Shown: piece by piece, positions 39,640-47,682 of the stretch | Position numbering within the stretch: the stretch's first letter is position 1 | How the letters are laid out: each line of letters starts with the position of its first letter | From: Novosphingobium rosa NBRC 15208 | GTDB lineage: Bacteria; Pseudomonadota; Alphaproteobacteria; Sphingomonadales; Sphingomonadaceae | Assembly: GCF_001598555.1 (NCBI RefSeq) | Contig: NZ_BCZE01000059.1 | Span: 1 to 51,744, forward strand | Length of the DNA stretch: 51,744 nucleotides | Direction of reading: 5' to 3' | Notes under the pieces: generated by a model | Seen by the model: the letters and a program-made list of their open reading frames with translations, nothing else | Databases searched by the model: none | Told to the model about the DNA's origin: nothing | Position numbers and translations under genes: made by a program

Positions 39640-41700
39640 ATGCGACGGATCAGCTTCAAGCGCGGCGGCACGCTGGCGCTCACCACCCTTTGTGCCATCG
39701 CCATGGTTCAGGGCGCCGGATGGGCAGGGGGCCCAACCCCTGCTCCGGCGCGCAGTGACTGGCACGCCTTTGGCGGAGACAGCACCGAGCAGCATTACAG
39801 CCCGCTCGATCAGATCAACCAGGGCAATGTCAGCCAGCTGGGTCTGGCCTGGACCTATGACATCGACACCTTCGACAGCTACACCCAACCCCTTGAAGTG
39901 GATGGGGTGGTCTATTTCGCGGTGGGCAACAGCGTGATCCATGCGCTGGATGCGCGCACCGGCAAGCTGCTGTGGCAGTATGACCCCGATGTCGCCAGCC
40001 AGCCCGAGGCCAAGACGCGGATGCGCGCGGGCTGGGGCACGCGCGGCATTGCCTATAAGGATGGCATGGTCTTCACCGCCACGCGTGAGGGCCGTCTGGT
40101 GGCGGTCGATGCGAAAACGGGCAAGCTGCGCTGGCAGGTCAAGACGCTGGATGAGGCCGAGAACGGCTACATCACCGGTCCGCCATGGGTGGCGGGCGAT
40201 GTGGTGGTGACGGGCTTTGGCGGTGCCGATTACAGCCCGACGCGCGGCTATGTGACGGGTTATGACCTCAAGACCGGCAAGAAGCGCTGGCGCTGGTATG
40301 TCGTGCCCGGCGATCCGGCCAAGGGCTTCGAAAACAAGACCATGGAGATGGCCGCCAAGACCTGGAGCGGCGAATGGTGGAAATATGGCGGCGGCGGCAC
40401 CGTCTGGCACGCCATGGCCTATGATCCCAAGCTTGATTATATCTACATCGGCACCGGCAATGGTTTCCCCTGGAACCAGAAGATCCGCAGTCCCGGCGGC
40501 GGCGACAATCTGTTCCTCGGCTCGATCGTGGCGCTCAATGCCAAGACCGGCGAATATGTCTGGCACTATCAGGCCAATCCGGGCAACACCTATGACTTCA
40601 CCAGCACGATGGACATTGAGCTGGCGGACATCACCATCAATGGCAAGCTGCGTCATGTGCTGATGCAGGCGCCTAAAAATGGTTTCTTCTACGCGCTGGA
40701 CCGTGAGACCGGCCAGTTCATTTCGGCAGGCGAGATCGCCAAGCAGAACTGGGCCAAGAGCATCGATCCGGTCACCGGCAGGCCGGAGATGAATCCGGAT
40801 TCGCTCTATCTCGATGGCAAGGCCTTCGTGATGTATCCCTTCCCCAATGGCGCGCATGGCGTGCAGGCCATGTCTTTCAGCCCCAAGACCGGCCTGAGCT
40901 ATGTGCCGGTGATGGATGGCGGGCGCGTGGTGGTCGATCCGGCCAATGTGAAGGATTGGCACTATCGCCCGGGCATGTTCGTCAACACCGGGCTTGGCGC
41001 GCCGCCCGCCAATCTCACCGTGCCATCGGCCAGCAGCCGTCTGGTGGCCTGGGATGTGGCGGCCAATCGCATCGCCTGGCAGGTGCCCGAGCCGGGAATC
41101 TTCAACGGCGGCACCATGGCGACGGGCGGCAATCTGGTGTTTCAGGGCCTGAATGATGGCTCGTTCAACGCCTATTCGGCCCAGGACGGCAAGAAATTGT
41201 GGTCCTATGCCATGCAGAACGGCATGCTGGCCGCGCCGATGTCCTATTCGCTTGGCGGCAAGCAATATGTGACGATCATCACCGGCTTCCGTTCCAGCTA
41301 CGCCAACACGCCCAATTGGGATTACCGCCAGCAAAAGCGCCGCGTGATGACCTTCGCTCTGGGCGCGACAAAGCAATTGCCCAAGGCGGAGGTGGCTGAC
41401 GCGCCCATCGTGGACGATGCCGCTTTCGTGATCGATCCGGCCAAGGTGAAGATCGGCGCGGGCATCTTCAACACCTCCTGCGTGATCTGCCATGGCGTGG
41501 GCATGGCGGCGGGCGGTGCGGCGCCCGATCTGCGCAAGAGTTCGATCCCGCTGGATGCGGCGGGCTTCGCCGCCGTGCTGCATGATGGCGCGCTGATGTC
41601 GCGCGGGATGCCCGGTTTCGGCAATCTGACGCCCGAGGAGATCGAGGGGCTGCGGCATTACATCCGCCAGCGTGCGCGAGAAAGCCTTGCAGCCAAATAG
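39640..41700 (+). CDS. PQQ-dependent alcohol dehydrogenase with C-terminal cytochrome c domain
   Basis: This 686-residue periplasmic quinohaemoprotein has a signal peptide (cleavage near residues 30-35) and an eight-bladed propeller with repeated tryptophan motifs (DARTGKLLWQ, DAKTGKLRWQ, NAKTGEYVWHY). A C-terminal haem c domain carries CVICH (~614-618) and a later Met. The catalytic Asp is probably that of NTYDFTST; the residue two positions on is Thr, not Asp, so a lanthanide site is unlikely and Ca2+ is expected. The vicinal Cys pair common near residue 105 in this family is absent (AGWGTRGIAY). A GGGAGAGAG ribosome site precedes the ATG. It would oxidise an alcohol and pass electrons via haem. 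Confidence 0.93.
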   Translation: MRRISFKRGGTLALTTLCAIAMVQGAGWAGGPTPAPARSDWHAFGGDSTEQHYSPLDQINQGNVSQLGLAWTYDIDTFDSYTQPLEVDGVVYFAVGNSVIHALDARTGKLLWQYDPDVASQPEAKTRMRAGWGTRGIAYKDGMVFTATREGRLVAVDAKTGKLRWQVKTLDEAENGYITGPPWVAGDVVVTGFGGADYSPTRGYVTGYDLKTGKKRWRWYVVPGDPAKGFENKTMEMAAKTWSGEWWKYGGGGTVWHAMAYDPKLDYIYIGTGNGFPWNQKIRSPGGGDNLFLGSIVALNAKTGEYVWHYQANPGNTYDFTSTMDIELADITINGKLRHVLMQAPKNGFFYALDRETGQFISAGEIAKQNWAKSIDPVTGRPEMNPDSLYLDGKAFVMYPFPNGAHGVQAMSFSPKTGLSYVPVMDGGRVVVDPANVKDWHYRPGMFVNTGLGAPPANLTVPSASSRLVAWDVAANRIAWQVPEPGIFNGGTMATGGNLVFQGLNDGSFNAYSAQDGKKLWSYAMQNGMLAAPMSYSLGGKQYVTIITGFRSSYANTPNWDYRQQKRRVMTFALGATKQLPKAEVADAPIVDDAAFVIDPAKVKIGAGIFNTSCVICHGVGMAAGGAAPDLRKSSIPLDAAGFAAVLHDGALMSRGMPGFGNLTPEEIEGLRHYIRQRARESLAAK

Positions 41701-41708
41701 GTTACGCG

Positions 41709-41756
41709 TGCAGCGGCGCTTGTGCCTCTTCGAAATGGGGGATTAGGGCCGCTGCA
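41709..41756. terminator. Inverted repeat after PQQ dehydrogenase
   Basis: TGCAGCGGC (41709-41717) and GCCGCTGCA (41748-41756) are perfect complements separated by 30 bases, starting nine bases after the dehydrogenase stop. It may end that transcript. Just downstream, TTGACC (41759) could be a -35 element for the TetR gene, and TCATGTGCATGA (41775-41786) is a palindrome suitable for autoregulation. Confidence 0.4.
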
Positions 41757-41810
41757 TGTTGACCCTTTCTGATCTCATGTGCATGAAAGCCCCTCGGAAG
41801 GTGAGCGTAC

Positions 41811-42533
41811 ATGACGGCAAACAACGAGGGCAATGAACGCGTGCAGACCTACGCCAGCCCCGCCATTATCGAGCGGCGGCGGCGTATTCTGGAGGAAACG
41901 CGGCAGGTGATCGCCGAACAGGGCATCACCGCGCTCAACATGAACGATATCGGGCGGCGCGCCGGTGTGGCCAAGCGCACGCTCTACAACGCCTTCCTCA
42001 CGCGGGAGCGGATGATCGCGGCGGCGATTCAGGAGTATTTCGAGGAATACATCAGCCGCATCACCTTCACCCAGCCTGCCGGCACAATGCAGCACAATCT
42101 GGAGCGCATGATCTCGGTCGTGCAGCGCAACCGCCGCATTCCCAACTACATCCGCGCGATCATGGCGCTCTATTTCAGCCCCGAGGTGGATGAGGACATC
42201 TGGCTGGCGATGCATTCCATCGCCACGAGCCAGAACCGCGCCTGGGTGGAAAATCTGGCGGCGGGCAAGCAGTTGCAGGCCTGGGTCAAGGTCGATACGC
42301 TGGTCGACGATATGGTCCGGCTGGAATATGCCATGATCAACGACTGGGCGCGGGGACGCATTCCGGATGAGGATATCATCCTGCATCTGGTCACCTCCTA
42401 TCTCATGCTGATGCTGGGCGCGGTGCGCGGCGCGGCGCGCAAGGAGGTCGAGGCCATGCTGAAGGACATTGCCCAGCGCGGCATGGATGCCCTGCCGCTG
42501 CGCAAGCGCTCCAAGGCGGAGAAGGTGGATTAA
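41811..42533 (+). CDS. TetR-family transcriptional regulator
   Basis: This 240-residue regulator has an N-terminal HTH (RRRRILEETRQVIAEQGITA cut, then MNDIGRRAGVAKRTLYNAFLTRE at ~45-67) and an all-helical ligand domain. AAGGTGA six bases before the ATG supports the start. It sits between the PQQ dehydrogenase and the hydratase / CoA-transferase genes. The strong palindrome at 42541-42568 begins eight bases after its stop codon. It most likely represses the flanking catabolic genes until an acyl-CoA or steroid-like ligand binds; the ligand is unknown. Confidence 0.92.
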   Translation: MTANNEGNERVQTYASPAIIERRRRILEETRQVIAEQGITALNMNDIGRRAGVAKRTLYNAFLTRERMIAAAIQEYFEEYISRITFTQPAGTMQHNLERMISVVQRNRRIPNYIRAIMALYFSPEVDEDIWLAMHSIATSQNRAWVENLAAGKQLQAWVKVDTLVDDMVRLEYAMINDWARGRIPDEDIILHLVTSYLMLMLGAVRGAARKEVEAMLKDIAQRGMDALPLRKRSKAEKVD

Positions 42534-42540
42534 AAATATA

Positions 42541-42568
42541 CCATGATGCAAAATTCCTTGCATCATGG
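42541..42568. promoter_or_regulatory. Palindromic operator upstream of enoyl-CoA hydratase
   Basis: CCATGATGCAA (42541-42551) and TTGCATCATGG (42558-42568) are exact reverse complements with a 6-base spacer. The core TGCAAAATTCCTTGC recurs with one change at 44123-44137 (TGCAAAATTTCTTGC) upstream of the CoA-transferase. This is the strongest operator candidate in the window and fits a dimeric TetR-type repressor. Confidence 0.6.
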
Positions 42569-42598
42569 GCGACTCCTGGCCTAGTCTCCTTGTCATAA

Positions 42599-42642
42599 GA
42601 GCGCCGAAAAAGCGGCGCTCATAAAATTGCCGCAAAGCGGCA
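42599..42642 (+). other. Two tandem hairpins in the hydratase leader
   Basis: GAGCGCCG (42599-42606) pairs with CGGCGCTC (42613-42620) around a six-base A-rich loop, and TGCCGC (42628-42633) with GCGGCA (42637-42642) around AAA. They end five bases before the AAGGAG ribosome site. They could stabilise the mRNA or modulate translation; the second may also be a pause or attenuator element. Confidence 0.45.
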
Positions 42643-42661
42643 GCGCAAGGAGATGCGAGCC

Positions 42662-43465
42662 ATGGCGGAGGATGTCTCCCCCGAGATCCTGATCGAAAGG
42701 CGCGAGGGCGACGTGGTTCTGCTGACGCTGAACCGCCCCCATGCCCGCAACACGGTTTCCTTCACCATGTGGGAGCAGTTTTCCGCCGCGCTCGACCGGT
42801 TGGAGACGGACACCCCCGCGCGCGGTCTGGTGCTGCAAGGCGCGGGCGGCTATTTTTCCAGCGGCGGCGATGTGAAGACCGGCCCGGCGCGCGGCGATGG
42901 CGCGATCCGGCTGGCCGCGCGGCTGGAGATGGGCCAGCGCATCATCAACCGGTTGCGCGCCTTGCCGATCCCCACCATCGCGGCGGTGGAGGGCGGCGCC
43001 TATGGCATCGCCTGGAGCATCGCCATGGCCTGCGACATGATCTTCGCGGCGGATGATGCCAAATTCGGCGCGCCTTTCCTCGATTATGGGCTGGTGCCCG
43101 ATGGAGGCGCCGCATGGTTTCTGGCCCAGCGTCTGGGCCGGGCCCGTGCCGCCGAGATCATGTTCTCGGGCCGCACGCTGGAAGCGCGCGAAGTGCTTGA
43201 TCTCGGGCTTGTCAGCCGTTTGCTTCCCGCAGGTGGCGTGGTGGATCAGGCGCTGGATTTCGCCGCGAGGATCGGCGGCGGCAACCCCCATGCGGTGGAG
43301 CTCACCAAGCGCCTGCTGCATGCCGGCGAAACCAGCGATCTGGCCGCCACCCAGGCGCTGGAGCTGATCTATTGCCACACCTGCCAGGCGGGCGAGGAAG
43401 TGCCCCGCGCCCGCGAAGCCTTCAAGGCCCGCGCCGCCGCCCGCAAAGCCGCCAAAGAGGTCTGA
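42662..43465 (+). CDS. Enoyl-CoA hydratase/isomerase, PaaG-like
   Basis: This 267-residue crotonase-fold protein has YFSSGGDVKTGP (oxyanion loop), EGGAYGIAWSIAMACDMIFAADD split around the CoA site, then FLDYGLVPDGGAAWFLAQ. As in the gene at 36070, the hydratase Glu position is replaced and an Asp of VPDGG matches PaaG-type isomerases. Start: the ATG at 42662 has AAGGAG nine bases upstream; 42653 is too close to it. It is followed one base later by the flavin reductase and preceded by the palindromic operator. Substrate unknown. Confidence 0.88.
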   Translation: MAEDVSPEILIERREGDVVLLTLNRPHARNTVSFTMWEQFSAALDRLETDTPARGLVLQGAGGYFSSGGDVKTGPARGDGAIRLAARLEMGQRIINRLRALPIPTIAAVEGGAYGIAWSIAMACDMIFAADDAKFGAPFLDYGLVPDGGAAWFLAQRLGRARAAEIMFSGRTLEAREVLDLGLVSRLLPAGGVVDQALDFAARIGGGNPHAVELTKRLLHAGETSDLAATQALELIYCHTCQAGEEVPRAREAFKARAAARKAAKEV

Positions 43466-43466
43466 C

Positions 43467-44108
43467 ATGCAATTCGATATGCGCGCCCTGCCGATGGCGA
43501 TCCGCTACAAGATCATCAACTCCACCATCACCCCGCGCCCCATCGCGTGGATCACCACGCTGTCGGAGCAGGGGGTGGTCAATGCCGCGCCCTACAGCTT
43601 CTTCAACGCCGTGGGCACGGAGCCGCCGCTGGTGGTGCTGGGCCTGCTGAAGGAGCCGCGCCGCCGCACGCTGAAGAACACCGCCACCAACATCGTCGCC
43701 AATGGCGAGTTCGTGGTGAATCTGGTGTGCGAGGATGACGCGGAAACCATGAATGAATGCAGCGTCGATGCCCCCGCCGATGTCAGCGAGATCGACTATG
43801 CGCGCGTGGTCACCACGCCCAGCGTCGTTGTCGCGCCGCCGCGGATCGCCACCAGCCCGGTCAGCTTCGAATGCCGCAAGGTGGCCGCGCTGGACATCGG
43901 CACGCAGCAGACCGTCATCATCGGCGAGGTGCTGATGGCCCATATCGCCGACGAGTTCATCACCGACCGTGAAAAGGTCTATTTCGACACGCCCGCGATG
44001 AAGCTGATCGGCCGCACCCATGGCAGCGGCTGGTATGTCCGCAATGGCGACAGTTTCCAGATGGCCCGCCCCGCCTTTGATCCGGACCGGCTGGCGCCCA
44101 AAGATTAA
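43467..44108 (+). CDS. Flavin reductase-like FMN-binding protein
   Basis: This 213-residue split-barrel flavoprotein of the flavin reductase / DIM6-NTAB family shows NSTITPRPIAWITTLSEQG, VNAAPYSFFNAVG, GEFVVNLVCEDDA and SPVSFECRK. Members reduce FMN or FAD with NAD(P)H for a partner monooxygenase. It is next to the hydratase, one base downstream, and 2.5 kb from an LLM-type flavin monooxygenase gene that lacks its own reductase, so it is a likely partner. A direct role on a substrate is possible. Confidence 0.87.
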   Translation: MQFDMRALPMAIRYKIINSTITPRPIAWITTLSEQGVVNAAPYSFFNAVGTEPPLVVLGLLKEPRRRTLKNTATNIVANGEFVVNLVCEDDAETMNECSVDAPADVSEIDYARVVTTPSVVVAPPRIATSPVSFECRKVAALDIGTQQTVIIGEVLMAHIADEFITDREKVYFDTPAMKLIGRTHGSGWYVRNGDSFQMARPAFDPDRLAPKD

Positions 44109-44120
44109 TTTGAACCTCTG

Positions 44121-44140
44121 GTGCAAAATTTCTTGCGTTG
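44121..44140. promoter_or_regulatory. Operator-like box upstream of the CoA-transferase
   Basis: GGTGCAA-AATTTC-TTGCGTT has the same half-sites and the same 6-base spacer as the palindrome at 42541-42568; 14 of 15 core bases are identical. It lies about 113 bases before the CoA-transferase start in a 144-base gap, so this gene appears to have its own regulated promoter. Confidence 0.55.
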
Positions 44141-44252
44141 CGCGATGATCTGATGTCACTCTGCGCGTGAAGGTTGGAAGGGCGGATGGAGGCGATTCCA
44201 TCGCCAGCCCATCTCAGAATCATGCGGCACAAGACCGCGAGAGGAGCGTTTG

Positions 44253-46637
44253 ATGTCTGGCCCCCTGGATCATCTTGTCGTCGTCGAACTGGCGCAATCC
44301 ATGCCCGCAGCCATTGCCGGGATGCTGCTGGCCGACCATGGCGCGGACGTGGTGAAGGTCGAGCCGCATGGCGGCGCGTTCTTCGCCCATGACCTGACCC
44401 GCAAAAGCTGGGATCGTTCCAAGCGCAGCGTGGAACTCGATCTCGCGCAGGATCAGGCGCAATTGCGCGGGTTGCTGGCCGGGGCCGATATTCTGATCCA
44501 TGCCATGACGGAGCGCGAGGCCGCCAAGCTGGGTCTGGATGAAGCCAGCCTGCAGCGCGATTGCCCCCAACTGGTCTCCGTGGCGATGCCCGGCTATGGC
44601 AAGGACACCCCCTATGCCGACCGTCCCCACGGCGAAGCGCTGACCGCCGCCCTGCTGGGCACGATGGTCGAGCGGTCCAGCCCCTTCCGCCAGGGGCCGA
44701 TCTATCTGGGCCATCCCGCGCTGCACTACGGGCAGGCCTTTCTGGCGGTGATCGGCGCTCTGGCGGCCGTGCGGGCGCGGCGCAACATCGGCACGGGGCA
44801 GCAGGTGGAGGCCTCGCTGCTCGATGCGATGATCGCCCAGTCGCCGATGAACGACTGGTGGCAGGAAGAGGGCATCAGCTACATCAAGAAGGGCGATGCC
44901 GGGGCGATGGACCGCTTCGGCAACACCCGCCTGATCACCGGCATGTTCCAATGCGGCGATGGCCAGTATCTGCAGTTCCACACCGGCGGGCCGGGCGGCT
45001 TCAAGGCGGCGATGATCGTGCTGGGCTTCGGCGACCGGGTGCAGACCGTCAAGGGCCCGGAAATGGCCGTGCCGCTCAGCGAGGATGAGTATCACATCGC
45101 CCGCGTCGAAGTGCCCGAGGCCTTCAAGCAGAAGCCGCGCGACGAATGGATTACGCTGCTGCATGCCGCCGATGTGGCGGCGCTGCCGGTGCTCCACCCC
45201 GCCGAGGTGCTGCTGGACCCGCAGGTGGAGTTTGTGAACCAGCGCGTGGCGCTGCCCGATCCGGATTTCGGCACGATCCATCAGGCCGCGCCTGCCGTGA
45301 TCTTCAAGGGCACGCCCTGCGCCGCGCCGCGGCCCGCGCCCGCCATCGGTGCGGACAATGGCGATCTTGCCGCTCTGGCCGCGCGCGCCGCGCCCCGGGT
45401 GGCCGCCAGCGGGCAGGCCATCAAGCGGCCGCTGGAGGGGATCAAGGTCGTCGATTTCTCCTCCTTCTTCGCGGTGGGCTATGGCGGGCGGCTGCTCTCC
45501 GATCTGGGCGCCGATGTCATCAAGGTGGAAACCCCCGGCGGCGACCAGATGCGCCCGCTGCCCGACTGTTTCGACGCCGCCCAGCGCGGCAAGCGCGCCA
45601 TCGTCCTCGATCTGAAGCAGCCCGAGGCGCTGGAAGCCGCCTATCGTCTGGTGGCGCAGGCCGATGTGGTCACGCACAATCTGCGCCCCGGCAAGGCCGA
45701 CAAGCTGGGGATCGGCTTTGACAAGCTGCTCTCGATCAACCCGCGCCTGATCTATGCCTATATGCCGGGCTTCGGCTCGCGCGGGCCCAAATCTTTGCTC
45801 AAGAGCTTCGCGCCGCTGGTTTCGGGCTGGACCGGCCTGCTGCGCGAGGGCGGGGGCGAGGGCAATCCGCCCACCCGCTCGGTCTTCGGCAATGAGGATT
45901 ACAACAATGGCTTCCTCGCCGCCGCCGGCATCCTGATGGCGCTGGAAAAGCGCGCTGAAACCGGCGTGGGCGATTATATGGAATGCCCGCAAATGCATTC
46001 CAGCCTGTGGACCACCTCCGAGCATTTTCTCGATGCGCAGAAGGAGGTGGTCTACAGCTTCCGGCTGGACCAGTCGCAGACCGGCATCAACGCGCTGGAC
46101 CGCATCTATCCCACGCAGAATGGCTGGCTGTGCATTTCCTGCCGTCAGGATGAGCGTTTTGCCGCTCTGGCGCGTGTGGTGGGGCTGCCGGATGATCCGC
46201 GCTTTGCCGATGCGCGTGCGCGCTCGGCCAATGATACCGCCTTGCAGGATTTGCTGACGCCCTATTTCGCCGCCCACAGCAGCGAAGGGGCCTTTGCCGC
46301 ACTGGATGGCGCGGGTGCGGCCTGCGAAATCGTGCGCGAAAGCAGCTGGGTGCGCGATGCGCTCTGGGCCGACTGGGCCGAGGCGAGCAACCGCGTGATC
46401 GAGGACAAGGATTCGATGTATGGCCATGTCCGCACCTTCGGCAGCTTCGTCCATCTGAGCCGGACGCCGGGGCTGGCCGTGGGTACCGCGCCGCGTCTGG
46501 GCCAGCATACGCGCCAGATTCTGGGCGACGTCGGCTACAGCGAGGCCGAGATCGACGCGCTGCTCACCAGCGGCAAGGCCATGCAGGCCGAGCGCGTGAC
46601 CGGCCGCATCGGCGGCGCGCGCGTTTCAGCCGACTGA
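44253..46637 (+). CDS. Tandem-domain class III CoA-transferase
   Basis: This 794-residue protein consists of two CaiB/BaiF (family III) CoA-transferase units, at ~1-375 and ~395-785. Each begins with the CoA-site pattern (LLADHGADVVKVEPHGG; LLSDLGADVIKVETPGG). By eye against formyl-CoA transferase, the catalytic Asp aligns with Asp in NEDYNNG of the second unit but with His in ALHYGQAF of the first, so only the second looks competent. GAGGAG six bases before the ATG at 44253 fixes the start. It probably moves CoA onto a carboxylic acid made upstream. Usual family members are ~400 residues and dimeric; this fusion is a built-in pair. Confidence 0.9.
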   Translation: MSGPLDHLVVVELAQSMPAAIAGMLLADHGADVVKVEPHGGAFFAHDLTRKSWDRSKRSVELDLAQDQAQLRGLLAGADILIHAMTEREAAKLGLDEASLQRDCPQLVSVAMPGYGKDTPYADRPHGEALTAALLGTMVERSSPFRQGPIYLGHPALHYGQAFLAVIGALAAVRARRNIGTGQQVEASLLDAMIAQSPMNDWWQEEGISYIKKGDAGAMDRFGNTRLITGMFQCGDGQYLQFHTGGPGGFKAAMIVLGFGDRVQTVKGPEMAVPLSEDEYHIARVEVPEAFKQKPRDEWITLLHAADVAALPVLHPAEVLLDPQVEFVNQRVALPDPDFGTIHQAAPAVIFKGTPCAAPRPAPAIGADNGDLAALAARAAPRVAASGQAIKRPLEGIKVVDFSSFFAVGYGGRLLSDLGADVIKVETPGGDQMRPLPDCFDAAQRGKRAIVLDLKQPEALEAAYRLVAQADVVTHNLRPGKADKLGIGFDKLLSINPRLIYAYMPGFGSRGPKSLLKSFAPLVSGWTGLLREGGGEGNPPTRSVFGNEDYNNGFLAAAGILMALEKRAETGVGDYMECPQMHSSLWTTSEHFLDAQKEVVYSFRLDQSQTGINALDRIYPTQNGWLCISCRQDERFAALARVVGLPDDPRFADARARSANDTALQDLLTPYFAAHSSEGAFAALDGAGAACEIVRESSWVRDALWADWAEASNRVIEDKDSMYGHVRTFGSFVHLSRTPGLAVGTAPRLGQHTRQILGDVGYSEAEIDALLTSGKAMQAERVTGRIGGARVSAD

Positions 46638-46665
46638 CATAGAACACATTTAGGAGAGACGGGCC

Positions 46666-47670
46666 GTGCAGCTCAACCTACGTTACGATATGAACCGCCC
46701 CGATTTCGGCGCCTCGCATCCTGCGCTGTATCGCGCGGCGATCGAGCAATCGATCTGGGCAGACGGTCTGGGTTTCACGCAGGTGTTCCTGGCCGAGCAT
46801 CATGGCGCGGAGGGCGGTTATTGCCCCTCCTCCATGGTGCAGGCGGCCTCGATTCTGGGCACCACCAGGCAGATTGCCACCCATCTCTCGGCGCTGGTGG
46901 TGACGATGCATGATCCGCTGCGTCTGGCTGAAGACCTTGCCGTGCTGGACAACATCGGCCCGGGCCGCGTCTGGCTGACGGCGGGCATGGGCTATCGCCC
47001 GCATGAGTTCGAGATGTTCGGCAAGGACATCACCAAGCGTCTCGGCCTGATGAACGAGGCGATGGCCACGCTGAAGCAGGCCTGGACCGGCGAGCCCTTC
47101 GAATATCGTGACCGCACCGTGCGCGTTACCCCCCGGCCCGCCACGCCCGAAGGTCCGAAGATCTATATGGGCGGTTCCACCGACAAATCGGCGATCCGCG
47201 CGGCCAAGGCGGGCTATCAGTATTTCCCGGGCCACCCGGATCTCTTCGTGCTTTACAAGGAAGAGCGCGCCAAGGCCGGTTTCCCCGCGCCGGAAGAATA
47301 CCGCCAGCCCGCCGCCAGCTTCCTCTATGTGACCGACGACCCGGAGCGCGACTGGCCCATCGTGGCGCCACATGTCGCCTATGCCACCAATGCCTATGCC
47401 GAATGGGCCAAGGAGCGCGGCGAGGGCCAGACCCGCTACTCCCCTGCCCAGACGGTGGAAGGGCTGAAGGCCATGCCCAACATCAAGGTCGTCACGCCCG
47501 ATGAATGCTTCGACTATCTGGTCGGACTGGGGCGCGGCACCTCGGTGACGTTCCACGCCCTGCTGGGCGGGCTGGACCCCGAGGTGTCATGGCGCAGCCT
47601 GCGTCTGTTCGAAAAGGAGGTTCTGCCGCGCCTGAAGGCCGTGCCGGGCCTGCTGGAAATGTGCGACTGA
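46666..47670 (+). CDS. LLM-class flavin-dependent monooxygenase
   Basis: This 334-residue bacterial-luciferase-like TIM barrel shows GFTQVFLAEHHGAEGGYCPSS cut at its loop, then ATHLSALVVTMHDPLRLAEDLAVLDNI, GRVWLTAGMGYRPHEF and PKIYMGGSTDKSAIRAAKAG. It uses reduced flavin and O2, or F420 in some relatives; the genus suggests FMN. The start is a GTG at 46666 with TAGGAGAG upstream. It is 28 bases after the CoA-transferase and 12 bases before the NTF2-like gene, forming one operon. Likely acts on a ketone or alkyl chain; substrate unknown. Confidence 0.9.
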   Translation: MQLNLRYDMNRPDFGASHPALYRAAIEQSIWADGLGFTQVFLAEHHGAEGGYCPSSMVQAASILGTTRQIATHLSALVVTMHDPLRLAEDLAVLDNIGPGRVWLTAGMGYRPHEFEMFGKDITKRLGLMNEAMATLKQAWTGEPFEYRDRTVRVTPRPATPEGPKIYMGGSTDKSAIRAAKAGYQYFPGHPDLFVLYKEERAKAGFPAPEEYRQPAASFLYVTDDPERDWPIVAPHVAYATNAYAEWAKERGEGQTRYSPAQTVEGLKAMPNIKVVTPDECFDYLVGLGRGTSVTFHALLGGLDPEVSWRSLRLFEKEVLPRLKAVPGLLEMCD

Positions 47671-47682
47671 GGGAGAGCGAGC

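Noticed and set aside
39544..41658. 704-residue open frame antisense to the PQQ dehydrogenase
   Set aside because: Low-complexity shadow; the sense strand carries signal peptide, propeller repeats and CVICH.
39640..41700. Lanthanide-dependent (XoxF/PedH-type) dehydrogenase
   Set aside because: The residue two positions after the presumed catalytic Asp is Thr, not the Asp expected for lanthanide enzymes.
44220..46508. 762-residue open frame antisense to the CoA-transferase
   Set aside because: Same shadow composition, no motifs, no ribosome site; the plus-strand gene is unambiguous.
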